Shown here piece after piece: positions 11,092 through 19,085 of a stretch of DNA of 37,489 nucleotides. Under the pieces are notes generated by a model. That model made no database searches. It was not told the origin of the DNA and worked only from the letters and a program-made list of their open reading frames with translations. Source of the DNA: Candidatus Kuenenia stuttgartensis (GTDB lineage: Bacteria; Planctomycetota; Planctomycetia; Planctomycetales; Planctomycetaceae); the NCBI GenBank assembly GCA_945861465.1, contig CAMAVB010000046.1, forward strand, positions 1-37,489, written 5' to 3'. Within the stretch, counting starts at the first letter, position 1. Each line of letters starts with the position of its first letter. The position numbers and the translations under genes were made by a program.

Positions 11092-12120
11092 ATGTCCGAT
11101 GTAGTTAATGCGATGCAGGTCAACGATCATCAGCGAGCTGTGAAACTGGTTGAAGCGTGTCAAAAGATCCGCGAACAGGTTGGCCGAATTGTGGTCGGCC
11201 AGGAGGAAGTCATCGAGCAGTTGCTGATTGCCATTCTGGCACGAGGTCACTGCCTGCTGGAGGGTGTGCCGGGACTGGCGAAGACATTGATGGTGCGGTC
11301 GCTGGCGGATTCGATGAGCCTGTCGTTTCATCGGATTCAGTTTACTCCCGACCTGATGCCGGCTGATATTACCGGAACGGACATCATTCAGGAAAACCGC
11401 GAGACCGGACATCGTGACATGGTTTTTGAAAAGGGACCGGTCTTTTCGCAGATGTTGCTGGCGGATGAAATCAACCGAACTCCGCCAAAGACTCAGGCGG
11501 CGCTGCTGGAAGCCATGCAGGAACACGAAGTCACAGTCGGCGGGACGACTTATCGACTGGAAGAACCGTTTTTCGTCCTCGCCACGCAGAACCCGATTGA
11601 ACAGGAAGGCACGTACCCTTTGCCGGAAGCGCAGCGCGACCGCTTTCTGTTCAACGTCATCGTGGATTATCCGTCGCGCGATGAGGAAGGGGAGATCATT
11701 GACCGGACGACTTCGACGATGTCCGGTAAACCGGAGCCTGTTGTTTCCGGGGCAGAAATAATTGAGTGCCAGCAGACCGTACGACTGGTCCCGCTCCCGG
11801 AACATGTCAAGAATTTTGTGCTGGATCTGGTTCGGTCTGGTCGACCGAAAGAGGCATCTGCGGCACCATGGGTTCGCGAGCTGATCGAATGGGGCCCCGG
11901 TCCTCGCGCTTGCCAGCAACTCGTGCTGGCCGCCAAAGCCCGCGCTTTGCTGCAGGGCCGCTATCATGTGATTCGCGACGATGTCGAAGTTCTGGCGCTG
12001 CCCGTGCTGCGACACCGAATCGTGCCGACTTTTAATGCCGAAGCCGAAGGCGTCAGTGTGGATGACCTGATCCGACGACTGATTCGCGAGCTGCCAAAGA
12101 CGTCGAAGCAGCTACTCTAA
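11092..12120 (+). CDS. MoxR family AAA+ ATPase
   Basis: The protein is 342 residues from ATG 11092, a typical MoxR length. An upstream GTG at 10999 would add 31 unconserved residues. Walker A is GVPGLAKT (58-65), Walker B is LLADEINR (Asp 125, Glu 126). Further family stretches are [37 protein letters not shown] (in part), [18 protein letters not shown] and the lid-domain region with [12 protein letters not shown]. MoxR ATPases act with VWA-domain partners, remodelling or activating other proteins. Here the partner candidates follow directly: a DUF58 protein and two VWA membrane proteins. It is probably the first gene of that train, about 190 bases after the SGNH gene. Confidence 0.93.
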   Translation: MSDVVNAMQVNDHQRAVKLVEACQKIREQVGRIVVGQEEVIEQLLIAILARGHCLLEGVPGLAKTLMVRSLADSMSLSFHRIQFTPDLMPADITGTDIIQENRETGHRDMVFEKGPVFSQMLLADEINRTPPKTQAALLEAMQEHEVTVGGTTYRLEEPFFVLATQNPIEQEGTYPLPEAQRDRFLFNVIVDYPSRDEEGEIIDRTTSTMSGKPEPVVSGAEIIECQQTVRLVPLPEHVKNFVLDLVRSGRPKEASAAPWVRELIEWGPGPRACQQLVLAAKARALLQGRYHVIRDDVEVLALPVLRHRIVPTFNAEAEGVSVDDLIRRLIRELPKTSKQLL

Positions 12121-12124
12121 AATC

Positions 12125-12236
12125 CCAATGTCCAAATCCCAATGACCAATGAATCGCAGCTTGGATCATTGGTTATTGGCCCTGCCCTGACGAATGTTTT
12201 CATTGGTCATTTTTCCTTGGTCATTGGTCATTCAAT
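12125..12236. repeat. CATTGGTCAT-type repeat cluster between moxR and DUF58 genes
   Basis: CCAATGACCAATGA (12139-12152) is nearly complementary to TCATTGGTTATTGG (12166-12179). Further CATTGGTCATT units follow up to 12236, ending 4 bases before the next start codon. It fills the gap between two genes expected to be cotranscribed, and the transcript could fold into a stem. Confidence 0.75.
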
Positions 12237-12239
12237 CCC

Positions 12240-13145
12240 ATGCCTCACGTTTCCGACGTACTCTCAGCCCGCGACATCGCGAAATTCTCAAACCTTCAGG
12301 TCCTGGCCAGAGGGGTTGTTGAGGGTTTCTGCTCGGGGCTGCACCGATCGCCGCATAAGGGGTTCAGTGTTGAGTTCAAGGAACATCGTGCGTATGTCCG
12401 GGGCGATGATATTCGCACGATTGACTGGAAATTGTTCGGCAAAACCGATCGACTCTACATTCGCGAATACGAAGAAGAAACCAATCTGCGATGCACCATT
12501 CTGCTGGATTCCAGCGGGTCGATGGCCTACAGCGGGTCGCGCAGCAGCGGCAGCACCAAACACGATTACGCCGTGCGGACAGCCGCCTGTCTGGCTTACC
12601 TGATGCTCCAGCAACAGGACAGCGTCGGACTGGTGACGTTTGATAAGCAGGTTCGTCGCTATATCCCGCCGCGTGCTCGTCCAAAACATCTGCAGGTAAT
12701 CATCGACGAACTCAAAGTGCAGCAGCCGCAGTTTGAAACGGATCTGAGCGACGTATTCCACGAGATGGTCGTCAAAATCCACCATCGCGGTCTGCTGATC
12801 ATTATTTCCGATTTGTTCGGGGATGTGGAGCAGTTGATGAAATCGCTGGCCCATTTTCGTCACGCCCATCATGAGATCATAATCTTTCAGATCTGGGATC
12901 CGGATGAGCTGGACTTTCCGTTTCGGCAGTGGACTCAATTTGCATCGCTGGAATCTGCGTCGAATCGGCACCTCGTCGATCCTGCTCAGATCCGGCGCGC
13001 TTACCTTGAAAAGCTGGCACAGTTTCGCGATCAACTTGCGAAGGGCTGCAACCGCCATCGAATCAGCCTTGTGCCCATGACCACGGATCAACCCTACGCC
13101 GATTCTCTGGCCGCGTATTTGGCGCTGCGAAGGAGGGGGCGATGA
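12240..13145 (+). CDS. DUF58 domain protein (VWA-like)
   Basis: The protein is 301 residues. It has the DUF58 signature from about 37 to 80 ([20 protein letters not shown], then [20 protein letters not shown]). A von Willebrand type metal site follows, DSSGSM (90-95). The next blocks are [12 protein letters not shown] and [13 protein letters not shown]. There is no N-terminal membrane segment, so this belongs to the shorter cytosolic DUF58 type. It is the usual second gene after moxR and a presumed partner of the ATPase. The following gene of the train begins 850 bases later because a transposase unit lies between. Confidence 0.92.
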   Translation: MPHVSDVLSARDIAKFSNLQVLARGVVEGFCSGLHRSPHKGFSVEFKEHRAYVRGDDIRTIDWKLFGKTDRLYIREYEEETNLRCTILLDSSGSMAYSGSRSSGSTKHDYAVRTAACLAYLMLQQQDSVGLVTFDKQVRRYIPPRARPKHLQVIIDELKVQQPQFETDLSDVFHEMVVKIHHRGLLIIISDLFGDVEQLMKSLAHFRHAHHEIIIFQIWDPDELDFPFRQWTQFASLESASNRHLVDPAQIRRAYLEKLAQFRDQLAKGCNRHRISLVPMTTDQPYADSLAAYLALRRRGR

Positions 13146-13224
13146 TGGTGGTTGTCGATTTCAATGTAGCCATCACGCGACCCTGCGAATCGTTATTGCG
13201 ATTCCAGTCGTCCAAACTGCGATT

Positions 13225-13313
13225 CCGGCCCAAAGGGCCAGCCCTATGTCAGCCCAGGGCAACGCCCTGGGAAACGAAACCCCAAAATCACTAAGCCCCA
13301 AAGGGGCGGCCCT
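13225..13313. repeat. Repeat family D, left copy
   Basis: It begins CCGGCCCAAAGGGCCAGCCC, contains the stem CCCAGGGCAACGCCCTGGG, and ends AGCCCCAAAGGGGCGGCCCT. Each part is a small palindrome, so it can form three hairpins. The inverse copy at 13797-13885 differs mainly in the middle segment. Confidence 0.9.
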
Positions 13314-13339
13314 ACGCCAGACGAAAGGATCATGACCAC

Positions 13340-13798
13340 ATGCCGCAATCACTCGCGAAAGTCGCGATCCATGTTGTTTACTCGACGAAAGGCCGACACC
13401 CGTCGCTGCAGAGCTTTCCCCTGCGGAATGAACTTTATGCCTACATGGCAACGATCCTGCGTGACAAGGTCGATTCCCCGGCCATCGTGATCGGCGGCAT
13501 GCCCGACCATATTCACGTCCTCTGTTTGCTGAGCCGTAAGTTCCCCATCATGTCCGTGATCGAAGAATCCAAAACCGAAACGAGCAAGTGGTTGAAGAAG
13601 CAATCGCCGGATCTCGCGACCTTCGCATGGCAGGGAGGATACGGTGCTTTCTCGGTCAGCGAGTCAAACATCCCCCAAGTTCGGAAGTACATTGAAGAAC
13701 AGGAACGGCATCACCATCGCATGACGTTTCAGGATGAGTTTCGTGCCTTGTGCCGTCGCCATGGACTTGAATTGGATGAACGTTATGCGTGGGATTAG
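13340..13798 (+). CDS. IS200/Y1 transposase, RAYT-like
   Basis: The protein is 152 residues, matching single-domain Y1 (HUH) transposases. The HUH motif is PDHIHVL with His 57 and His 59, and the likely nucleophile is Tyr 117 in VRKYIEEQ. The N-terminus SLAKVAIHVVYSTKGRHPSL and the C-terminal block YGAFSVSESNIPQVRKYIEE are typical of the family. AAAGGA lies about 10 bases before the ATG. The protein cuts and joins single-stranded DNA at hairpins. All expected catalytic residues are present, so it may be active. Its TAG stop overlaps the first bases of the right repeat. The bracketing by inverted repeats supports a RAYT-like role rather than a plain IS200. Confidence 0.9.
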   Translation: MPQSLAKVAIHVVYSTKGRHPSLQSFPLRNELYAYMATILRDKVDSPAIVIGGMPDHIHVLCLLSRKFPIMSVIEESKTETSKWLKKQSPDLATFAWQGGYGAFSVSESNIPQVRKYIEEQERHHHRMTFQDEFRALCRRHGLELDERYAWD

Positions 13799-13885
13799 GG
13801 CCGCCCCTTTGGGGCTGAAGATTCTCGCGGGCCGGTTACCCAGGGCGGTGCCCTGGGCTGACATAGGGCTGGCCCGTTGGGCCGG
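13797..13885. repeat. Repeat family D, right copy (inverted)
   Basis: This is the reverse complement of the 13225-13313 repeat with a diverged centre. A degenerate second unit follows at about 13893-13932: GGCTGACAT and GGAACGCA both recur, giving a roughly 40-base tandem. That unit carries the sequence up to about 60 bases before the next gene. Confidence 0.88.
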
Positions 13886-13995
13886 AACGCAGGAGGCTGA
13901 CATGCGGTTTGCCCATCGGGGTGGAACGCATAGACCACATTGTGGGGAGGCGAATTCTGCCATGGGAATCTGGGCCAATCCTGGAGGAGCATCCT

Positions 13996-16155
13996 ATGAC
14001 GTTCCTTAATGGGGCCCTGGCCTTCGGTGCGCTGGCTTTTGCGATACCACTGATTATTCACATTCTGAATCGCAGTCGATTTCGAACGGTCGAATGGGGG
14101 GCGATGCATTTGCTGGAGTCGGTGGTCAAGGTCAATCACAAGCGGTTTCGCATTGATCAGATGATTCTGCTGCTCGTGCGATGTGCGATCCCTGTACTGC
14201 TGGCATTGTGCCTCGCTAAACCTGTGCTGACGGGTTCCCGGTTACTCGAAGGTGATGCGCCGGTGTCGCTGATAATTCTGTTGGACACGAGCTATTCGAT
14301 GGACACCGTTGATTCTGCCGGTTCGCGATTCGATAGCGCGGTGGATGCGGCATGTGCGATTGTCGGTGCGGCAAGTCGCGGCTCTGAGGTTGCGGTGATT
14401 CAAACGGGTGGCAGGCCAACTCCGCTGTTTGATCAACCGGTGTTTGATCCGGAAGCTGTCGTCCGCAAACTGAAGCAGATTCCGGCGGGTTACGGTGCGA
14501 GCGACATGCAGGCATCGCTGGATGAGGCGCTGGTAACACTGGCGGGTATGAAGCACGCCCGGCGGGAATTGATTGTCATCAGTGATTTTCAACCTGCCGA
14601 CTGGGAAGCCATCGGTGCTACTGCGGCGGCATCGATCCGTCAGCAGGTCGCAGCGATGAGCATCCCGCCGCAACTGACTCTGGTGCCCATTGGAAAACCG
14701 GTTGACGGAAATATCAGTGTCGATTCGCTGGAGTTTCCTCGGCGTGCGCTCGGTGTCGGTCAGCAATTATCGGTGCGAGCCAACGTGAAGAATCATGGCG
14801 TGACAGCGATCGATCAGGCCCGCGTCATGCTTCGGATTGATGGCGCGGAATCGTCCGTGTCGCAGACTGCGCTGGGACCGAATGGGACAACACAGGTCCT
14901 GTTTCCTTGTGAGTTCGACACGGCCGGTTCGCATGTCATGGAAGTCGAAGTTGTGGTTGATGACCCGCTGACCGACGACAATCGCTATGCCGCTGCGGTG
15001 ACAATCTGGGAGAGCATCAATGTCATGCTGGTGGACGGCGATCCGAGTGGTCAGCCACTTCAGAGTGAAACCGATTACCTTTCGATTGCTCTGACACCGT
15101 ACACGTTTGGCCGAGTGCGGCTGGCCGACCTCGTGCAGACTCAATCGGTGCAGGCAAAGGATGTCAACGAAGAGAATCTCAAAACTTCGCGCGTGGTCGT
15201 GCTGGCGAATGTGTCAAAGCTTGAGCCCGCTCAGTTGGCGGCTCTGACGGCCTTCGTGCGTGATGGCGGAGCCTTGCTCGTCTGCGGTGGAAATCGCCTG
15301 GATTTGACCTGGTATCGCGAACAGATGTTTGCGACAGGCAGCGGACTGCTCCCGGCGGCATTTCGTACACCACGCGGACAGGTTGATGATGCGGGTCAGA
15401 GCGCGCACGTTGTGGCCCAGCACTTCGACCATCCTGCACTGGAGTTCTTTAATGAACCCGCGAATGGGGACTTGTCTGTAGCGGAGATTCGTAAGTGGCA
15501 CGAGCTTGCTGAAATTGACCCGAATGGCGGCTCGGTCATTCTGGCTCGACTGGACAACGGCGATCCATTCCTGGTGGAACGGCGCTTCGGGGCCGGTGTT
15601 GTGATCCAGTTGGCAACAGCCTGCGACGCCGACTGGTCTGATCTGCCGCTGCGGCCATTCTTTGTGCCGTTGATGCAACAACTTGTGACAACAATGGCAT
15701 CCGGAATATCTCCGCCGCGAAACATCGCGACAGGAGAAACGGCGGTCGCGGTGCTGCCGGACGAAGCGTCCTCGACGACGTTGTCCATCTTGACTCCGGA
15801 CGGCTCGCGCCGCACGGTGCAGACAGTTCCGCAGGGAAAAATGCAGTTAGCCCGGTTCGATGGAACTCAACGTCCCGGCGTGTACGCGCTGTCGATGCCA
15901 TCGACTGAAACGATGCATTTTGTGGCTGAAACATCGCGTGAGGAATCGGACCTGAGCGGTCTGGATGAGGCCGGTCTGGTTTCTCTGGCGAAGAACACGG
16001 CAGCGACACTCATCAAGTCGCCTGCTGAATATCTGGAACAGGATCGGCTGCGTCGCCACGGTCAGGAAATCTGGAAGTATGTGCTGGCGGTGTTCCTTGC
16101 CTTCATGTTTCTGGAACTCGTGCTGCAACAGCGATTTGCGAGGGTGCGTGCATGA
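13996..16155 (+). CDS. BatA-like VWA membrane protein
   Basis: The protein is 719 residues. The start at 13996 is fixed by GGAGGAG 6 bases upstream. The N-terminus MTFLNGALAFGALAFAIPLI then HILNRSRFRTVEWGAMHLL is the BatA/aerotolerance N-terminal motif. Membrane segments lie near 5-22 and 55-75. A VWA site, DTSYSM (97-102), follows. The middle and C-terminal parts contain CARDB-like and ThuA/amidotransferase-like segments (VNVMLVDGDPS-type strand; FVRDGGALLVCGG), and a last membrane helix near the C-terminus (KYVLAVFLAFMFLELVLQQR). Such proteins act with MoxR ATPases at the membrane. The gene overlaps the next by 4 bases (ATGA), so they are translationally coupled. Confidence 0.88.
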   Translation: MTFLNGALAFGALAFAIPLIIHILNRSRFRTVEWGAMHLLESVVKVNHKRFRIDQMILLLVRCAIPVLLALCLAKPVLTGSRLLEGDAPVSLIILLDTSYSMDTVDSAGSRFDSAVDAACAIVGAASRGSEVAVIQTGGRPTPLFDQPVFDPEAVVRKLKQIPAGYGASDMQASLDEALVTLAGMKHARRELIVISDFQPADWEAIGATAAASIRQQVAAMSIPPQLTLVPIGKPVDGNISVDSLEFPRRALGVGQQLSVRANVKNHGVTAIDQARVMLRIDGAESSVSQTALGPNGTTQVLFPCEFDTAGSHVMEVEVVVDDPLTDDNRYAAAVTIWESINVMLVDGDPSGQPLQSETDYLSIALTPYTFGRVRLADLVQTQSVQAKDVNEENLKTSRVVVLANVSKLEPAQLAALTAFVRDGGALLVCGGNRLDLTWYREQMFATGSGLLPAAFRTPRGQVDDAGQSAHVVAQHFDHPALEFFNEPANGDLSVAEIRKWHELAEIDPNGGSVILARLDNGDPFLVERRFGAGVVIQLATACDADWSDLPLRPFFVPLMQQLVTTMASGISPPRNIATGETAVAVLPDEASSTTLSILTPDGSRRTVQTVPQGKMQLARFDGTQRPGVYALSMPSTETMHFVAETSREESDLSGLDEAGLVSLAKNTAATLIKSPAEYLEQDRLRRHGQEIWKYVLAVFLAFMFLELVLQQRFARVRA

Positions 16156-18947
16156 CAAGCCTGCGATTTGTCGGCGACCTTCCGTTGTGGCTGGGCCTTG
16201 TGCTCGCGCTGATTGTCTGCGCGATGTCATGGGCGTATTACAGCCGCGAGAGCTTTGATTTACCGCGTCGCCTGAAGTGGTTTCTGCCACTCCTGCGTTC
16301 GTTGGCATTCTTTCTGGGGATCATGATTCTGGCTGGTCCGGTTCTGCATCACCGCACAATCATCGGCGAACTGAGCAAAGTTAAAATCTACCTGGATACT
16401 TCTCGCAGTATGACGATGCAGGATCGTCACATGTCACCTGGTCGCAAGCTCATGATTGCCGAACAGCTGGGTTGGATCACAACGGGGCATGTGGATGCGA
16501 CGTTGTTGCACGTGGCGGATGACCTGGCGGATGTCAGGCGTGAATTTACGGAAGGGCTGGCGGCGCAGCAGGAGCTTCGCCCTCCTGAGAAACCGACAGC
16601 TGCAGCGATTCGTGCCGTGGTCGAGAAGTTTCAGGGCCGTTTGGCATCCCTGCAGCCGCAGTTGCCGACGACGGTGGCCGAGCGATTCGTGGCGGAATTA
16701 CTGGGACCGCTGGAATCTGCAACCGCCGGGATCGACGGTAACCCGGAGGCAGCGGTCACTCAGCTGACAGCGTTGTCGGGAGTCTGTGAATCCCTCGAGA
16801 CGGCAGTCCGCACTGGATTCGAAAATTCAATTAACGACATCATCAGCTCGGGCGATGAATCGATTCAATCCGCAATCGCGATGTTTGATGAAACACCGCG
16901 CTGGCGGCGAGCGGAACTGGCACTGTCGGAGTCCTCGGCGAAAATCCTTGCCAGGCTGCGGGAACAGCACGATGTCGAAGTGCTGACACTGTCGGGCGAA
17001 GCAGCGACGATGCAGAATGTTGTGGAACAGGCTTCTGCGATTTCGTCTCGGGTTGCCCCGTCGTCGATCCAGAATCCACTTCCAGCGATCGAATCGTTCT
17101 CCAATCTTACCGATCTCAGCAGTGGCATTGCTGCGACTCAGGAGGCGACAACGTCAACGACTGAATCCGAAGTCGCAGCGCCTCAACCGAAGACGGCTGT
17201 TGTGCTGCTCACAGACGGCCAGCACAACACGGGTCCGTCTCCGTTGCAGACAGCCCGCGTGCTGGGCAGTCAGGGCGTCGCTTTTTACAGCATCTCTGTG
17301 GGCGCGTCTCAACAGGCGTCTGACCTTGCGGTCGCGGGGTTGGAGCATCCCGATCTGGTCTTTCAGAAAGACAAGGTTCGCGGAGTTTTGATAATCCGCG
17401 ATCAAATGCCGGCCGGTCAACCGTTTGTGGCCCAGATCAGCTATGAAGGTGAAGTCCTGTGGCAGCAGCAGTTGTTGACTCAGAACGTGCCCGATCGCCG
17501 CATCGAGTTCGAATTTTCGATTGACGAACTGGTGACTCGGCTCGGTGCTCAGTTTGCATCCGACATCAAACAACACGCGATTCCGCTGGCGTTTGATGCG
17601 ACGATTGCACCGCTGCCGGAGGAATCGGAAACCAACAATAATCAGGGCACCATGCGTTTGGCGGCGATTGTTTCCAGCTACAAGGTGCTGATCATTGATG
17701 GACGGTCTCGCTGGGAAACCAGATATCTGCGAAACGTGTTCGAACGCGATGAGCAATGGTCAGTGAACACGGTCATCGCCGGCGCGGGCACAGATGATGC
17801 GGTTCTGAGGCGTGGCGATCAGGATGGTCAGTTTCCAGCAACGCGCGACTCTCTGTTTGAATATGACATGCTCATCTTTGGAGAAGCATCGCCGGACCTG
17901 TTTACCGCGCAGGACTTTGAATGGCTGCAGGAATTCGTCGAGATCCGTGGCGGCGGTATCGTGTTCATTGATGGCCAGCGAGGCACACTTCTGCAGCTGT
18001 TAGATAGGAGTCTCGGCAGTCTGCTCCCCGTGGAATGGCTTCCGGAAACCATCAAGTCAAAACCTGCCTCACTTCAACTGACGGACAAAGGGGCATCCGA
18101 GAGTGCGCTGAATCTTGCCGTGGACGTGGAGCAGAATCGCCGATTCTGGACAGAACTTCCTGCACCGCACACGCTGGTGACTGTGGCCGCGCTGCCAGGT
18201 TCGGAAGTGCTGCTGGAAGTCAACGTGGATGGCCAACAGCGACCGGCCATGGTGACTCGTGCCTTCGGAGCGGGTCGGGTTCTCTATCTTGCTTTCGACG
18301 AAACCTGGCGCTGGCGTTACAAGGTTGCCGACACCTGGCATCAGCGGATCTGGAATCAGCTGGCGAAGTTTGTGATGCCGCGTCCGTTTGCCGTCAGTGA
18401 TGAGTACGTGTCGCTGGATACCGGATCGGTCCGTTACGACTTCGGTGCGCCGGTTGACGTGCGGGTACGACTGTTGGGGCTCGATGGCAAGCCCGCCCTG
18501 AACGCTGCCGCCGATGCCCTCGTCTGGAAAGATGGCCGCGTCGTTTCGACCGTCAGTCTGAATGCGGACGCTGATGTGCCGGGAATTTATCGCGGTCGCT
18601 TTGGTGCTTTGCCGGAAGGCGATTACGAAGTGTCAGTTCGAGCGTCGGGGTACAGTGAGTCGGCCCTGATGGCTCGCAGCCGTTTCGTGGTGCTTCCGCC
18701 GGAATCCGGCGAAATGACGCAGACAGCGGCCAACGAGCAACTGCTGAAGCAGATGGCCGTGGCCTCCGGCGGCGTGTTCCTGCGGGAGGAAGGCATGGGC
18801 CGGCTGCCGGAATTGCTGAGCCCGCTCAGCAGCGGTCGGGTCGTGGAATCAGAAACTTTGATCTGGCAGAGCTATTGGTGGTTCGCCATGATCGTTATGC
18901 TGTTGACCGTGGAATGGGTGTTAAGAAAACGTGCCGGGTTGTTGTGA
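16152..18947 (+). CDS. Large VWA/amidotransferase-like membrane protein
   Basis: The protein is 931 residues. Two N-terminal membrane segments (about 12-28 and 46-64) precede a VWA-type metal site DTSRSM (82-87). The next VWA strand, VVLLTDGQHN, comes only at about residue 350-359, so roughly 270 residues separate parts that are usually about 100 apart. The inserted part is helical and Glu/Ala-rich. Later segments include VLIIDGRSRWETRYLRNVF and DFEWLQEFVEIRGGGIVFID, typical of the class I glutamine amidotransferase-like fold in this family. A C-terminal membrane helix (WWFAMIVMLLTVEWVL) ends the protein. Its start overlaps the stop of the BatA-like gene. It is probably part of the same envelope complex. 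Confidence 0.87.
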   Translation: MTSLRFVGDLPLWLGLVLALIVCAMSWAYYSRESFDLPRRLKWFLPLLRSLAFFLGIMILAGPVLHHRTIIGELSKVKIYLDTSRSMTMQDRHMSPGRKLMIAEQLGWITTGHVDATLLHVADDLADVRREFTEGLAAQQELRPPEKPTAAAIRAVVEKFQGRLASLQPQLPTTVAERFVAELLGPLESATAGIDGNPEAAVTQLTALSGVCESLETAVRTGFENSINDIISSGDESIQSAIAMFDETPRWRRAELALSESSAKILARLREQHDVEVLTLSGEAATMQNVVEQASAISSRVAPSSIQNPLPAIESFSNLTDLSSGIAATQEATTSTTESEVAAPQPKTAVVLLTDGQHNTGPSPLQTARVLGSQGVAFYSISVGASQQASDLAVAGLEHPDLVFQKDKVRGVLIIRDQMPAGQPFVAQISYEGEVLWQQQLLTQNVPDRRIEFEFSIDELVTRLGAQFASDIKQHAIPLAFDATIAPLPEESETNNNQGTMRLAAIVSSYKVLIIDGRSRWETRYLRNVFERDEQWSVNTVIAGAGTDDAVLRRGDQDGQFPATRDSLFEYDMLIFGEASPDLFTAQDFEWLQEFVEIRGGGIVFIDGQRGTLLQLLDRSLGSLLPVEWLPETIKSKPASLQLTDKGASESALNLAVDVEQNRRFWTELPAPHTLVTVAALPGSEVLLEVNVDGQQRPAMVTRAFGAGRVLYLAFDETWRWRYKVADTWHQRIWNQLAKFVMPRPFAVSDEYVSLDTGSVRYDFGAPVDVRVRLLGLDGKPALNAAADALVWKDGRVVSTVSLNADADVPGIYRGRFGALPEGDYEVSVRASGYSESALMARSRFVVLPPESGEMTQTAANEQLLKQMAVASGGVFLREEGMGRLPELLSPLSSGRVVESETLIWQSYWWFAMIVMLLTVEWVLRKRAGLL

Positions 18948-18958
18948 GGTGTTGAGAT

Positions 18959-19053
18959 GGCGAGCGGCTGGGCGTCAGCCCTCCGTGCGCGAAAATATCG
19001 GAATCAACGGACCAATTTCGTTAACTCGGAGGGCTAACGCCCTGCCGCTCGCC
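18959..19053. repeat. Palindromic repeat family B, full copy
   Basis: Arms 18959-18985 and 19027-19053 are 27 bases each, starting GGCGAGCGGC, and differ at two positions. The loop is 41 bases. It sits between two genes of the same train, 33 bases before the next start codon, and would form a stem in the transcript. The left arm recurs at 6822-6854. Confidence 0.93.
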
Positions 19054-19085
19054 GTTTGTACCAAAGTCGAATGCAGGAATCTCAT

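Larger units (their letters stand above)
13225..13885 (+). mobile_element. Transposase gene bracketed by inverted repeats (REP/RAYT-like unit)
   Basis: An IS200-type transposase gene is flanked by two 89-base repeats in opposite orientation (13225-13313 and 13797-13885). The outer 47 or so bases of each are nearly identical, as are the inner 20. The unit lies between the DUF58 and BatA-like genes. IS200 elements normally lack terminal inverted repeats, so this resembles the REP-flanked RAYT arrangement. Whether the whole unit moves is not known. Confidence 0.75.

Noticed and set aside
12121-12239. CRISPR-like array
   Set aside because: The repeats are short, in both orientations, without regular spacers, and no cas gene is present.
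13173-13451. Minus-strand frame over the left D repeat
   Set aside because: Its sequence comes from the repeat and the transposase antisense; it lacks a domain or start signal.
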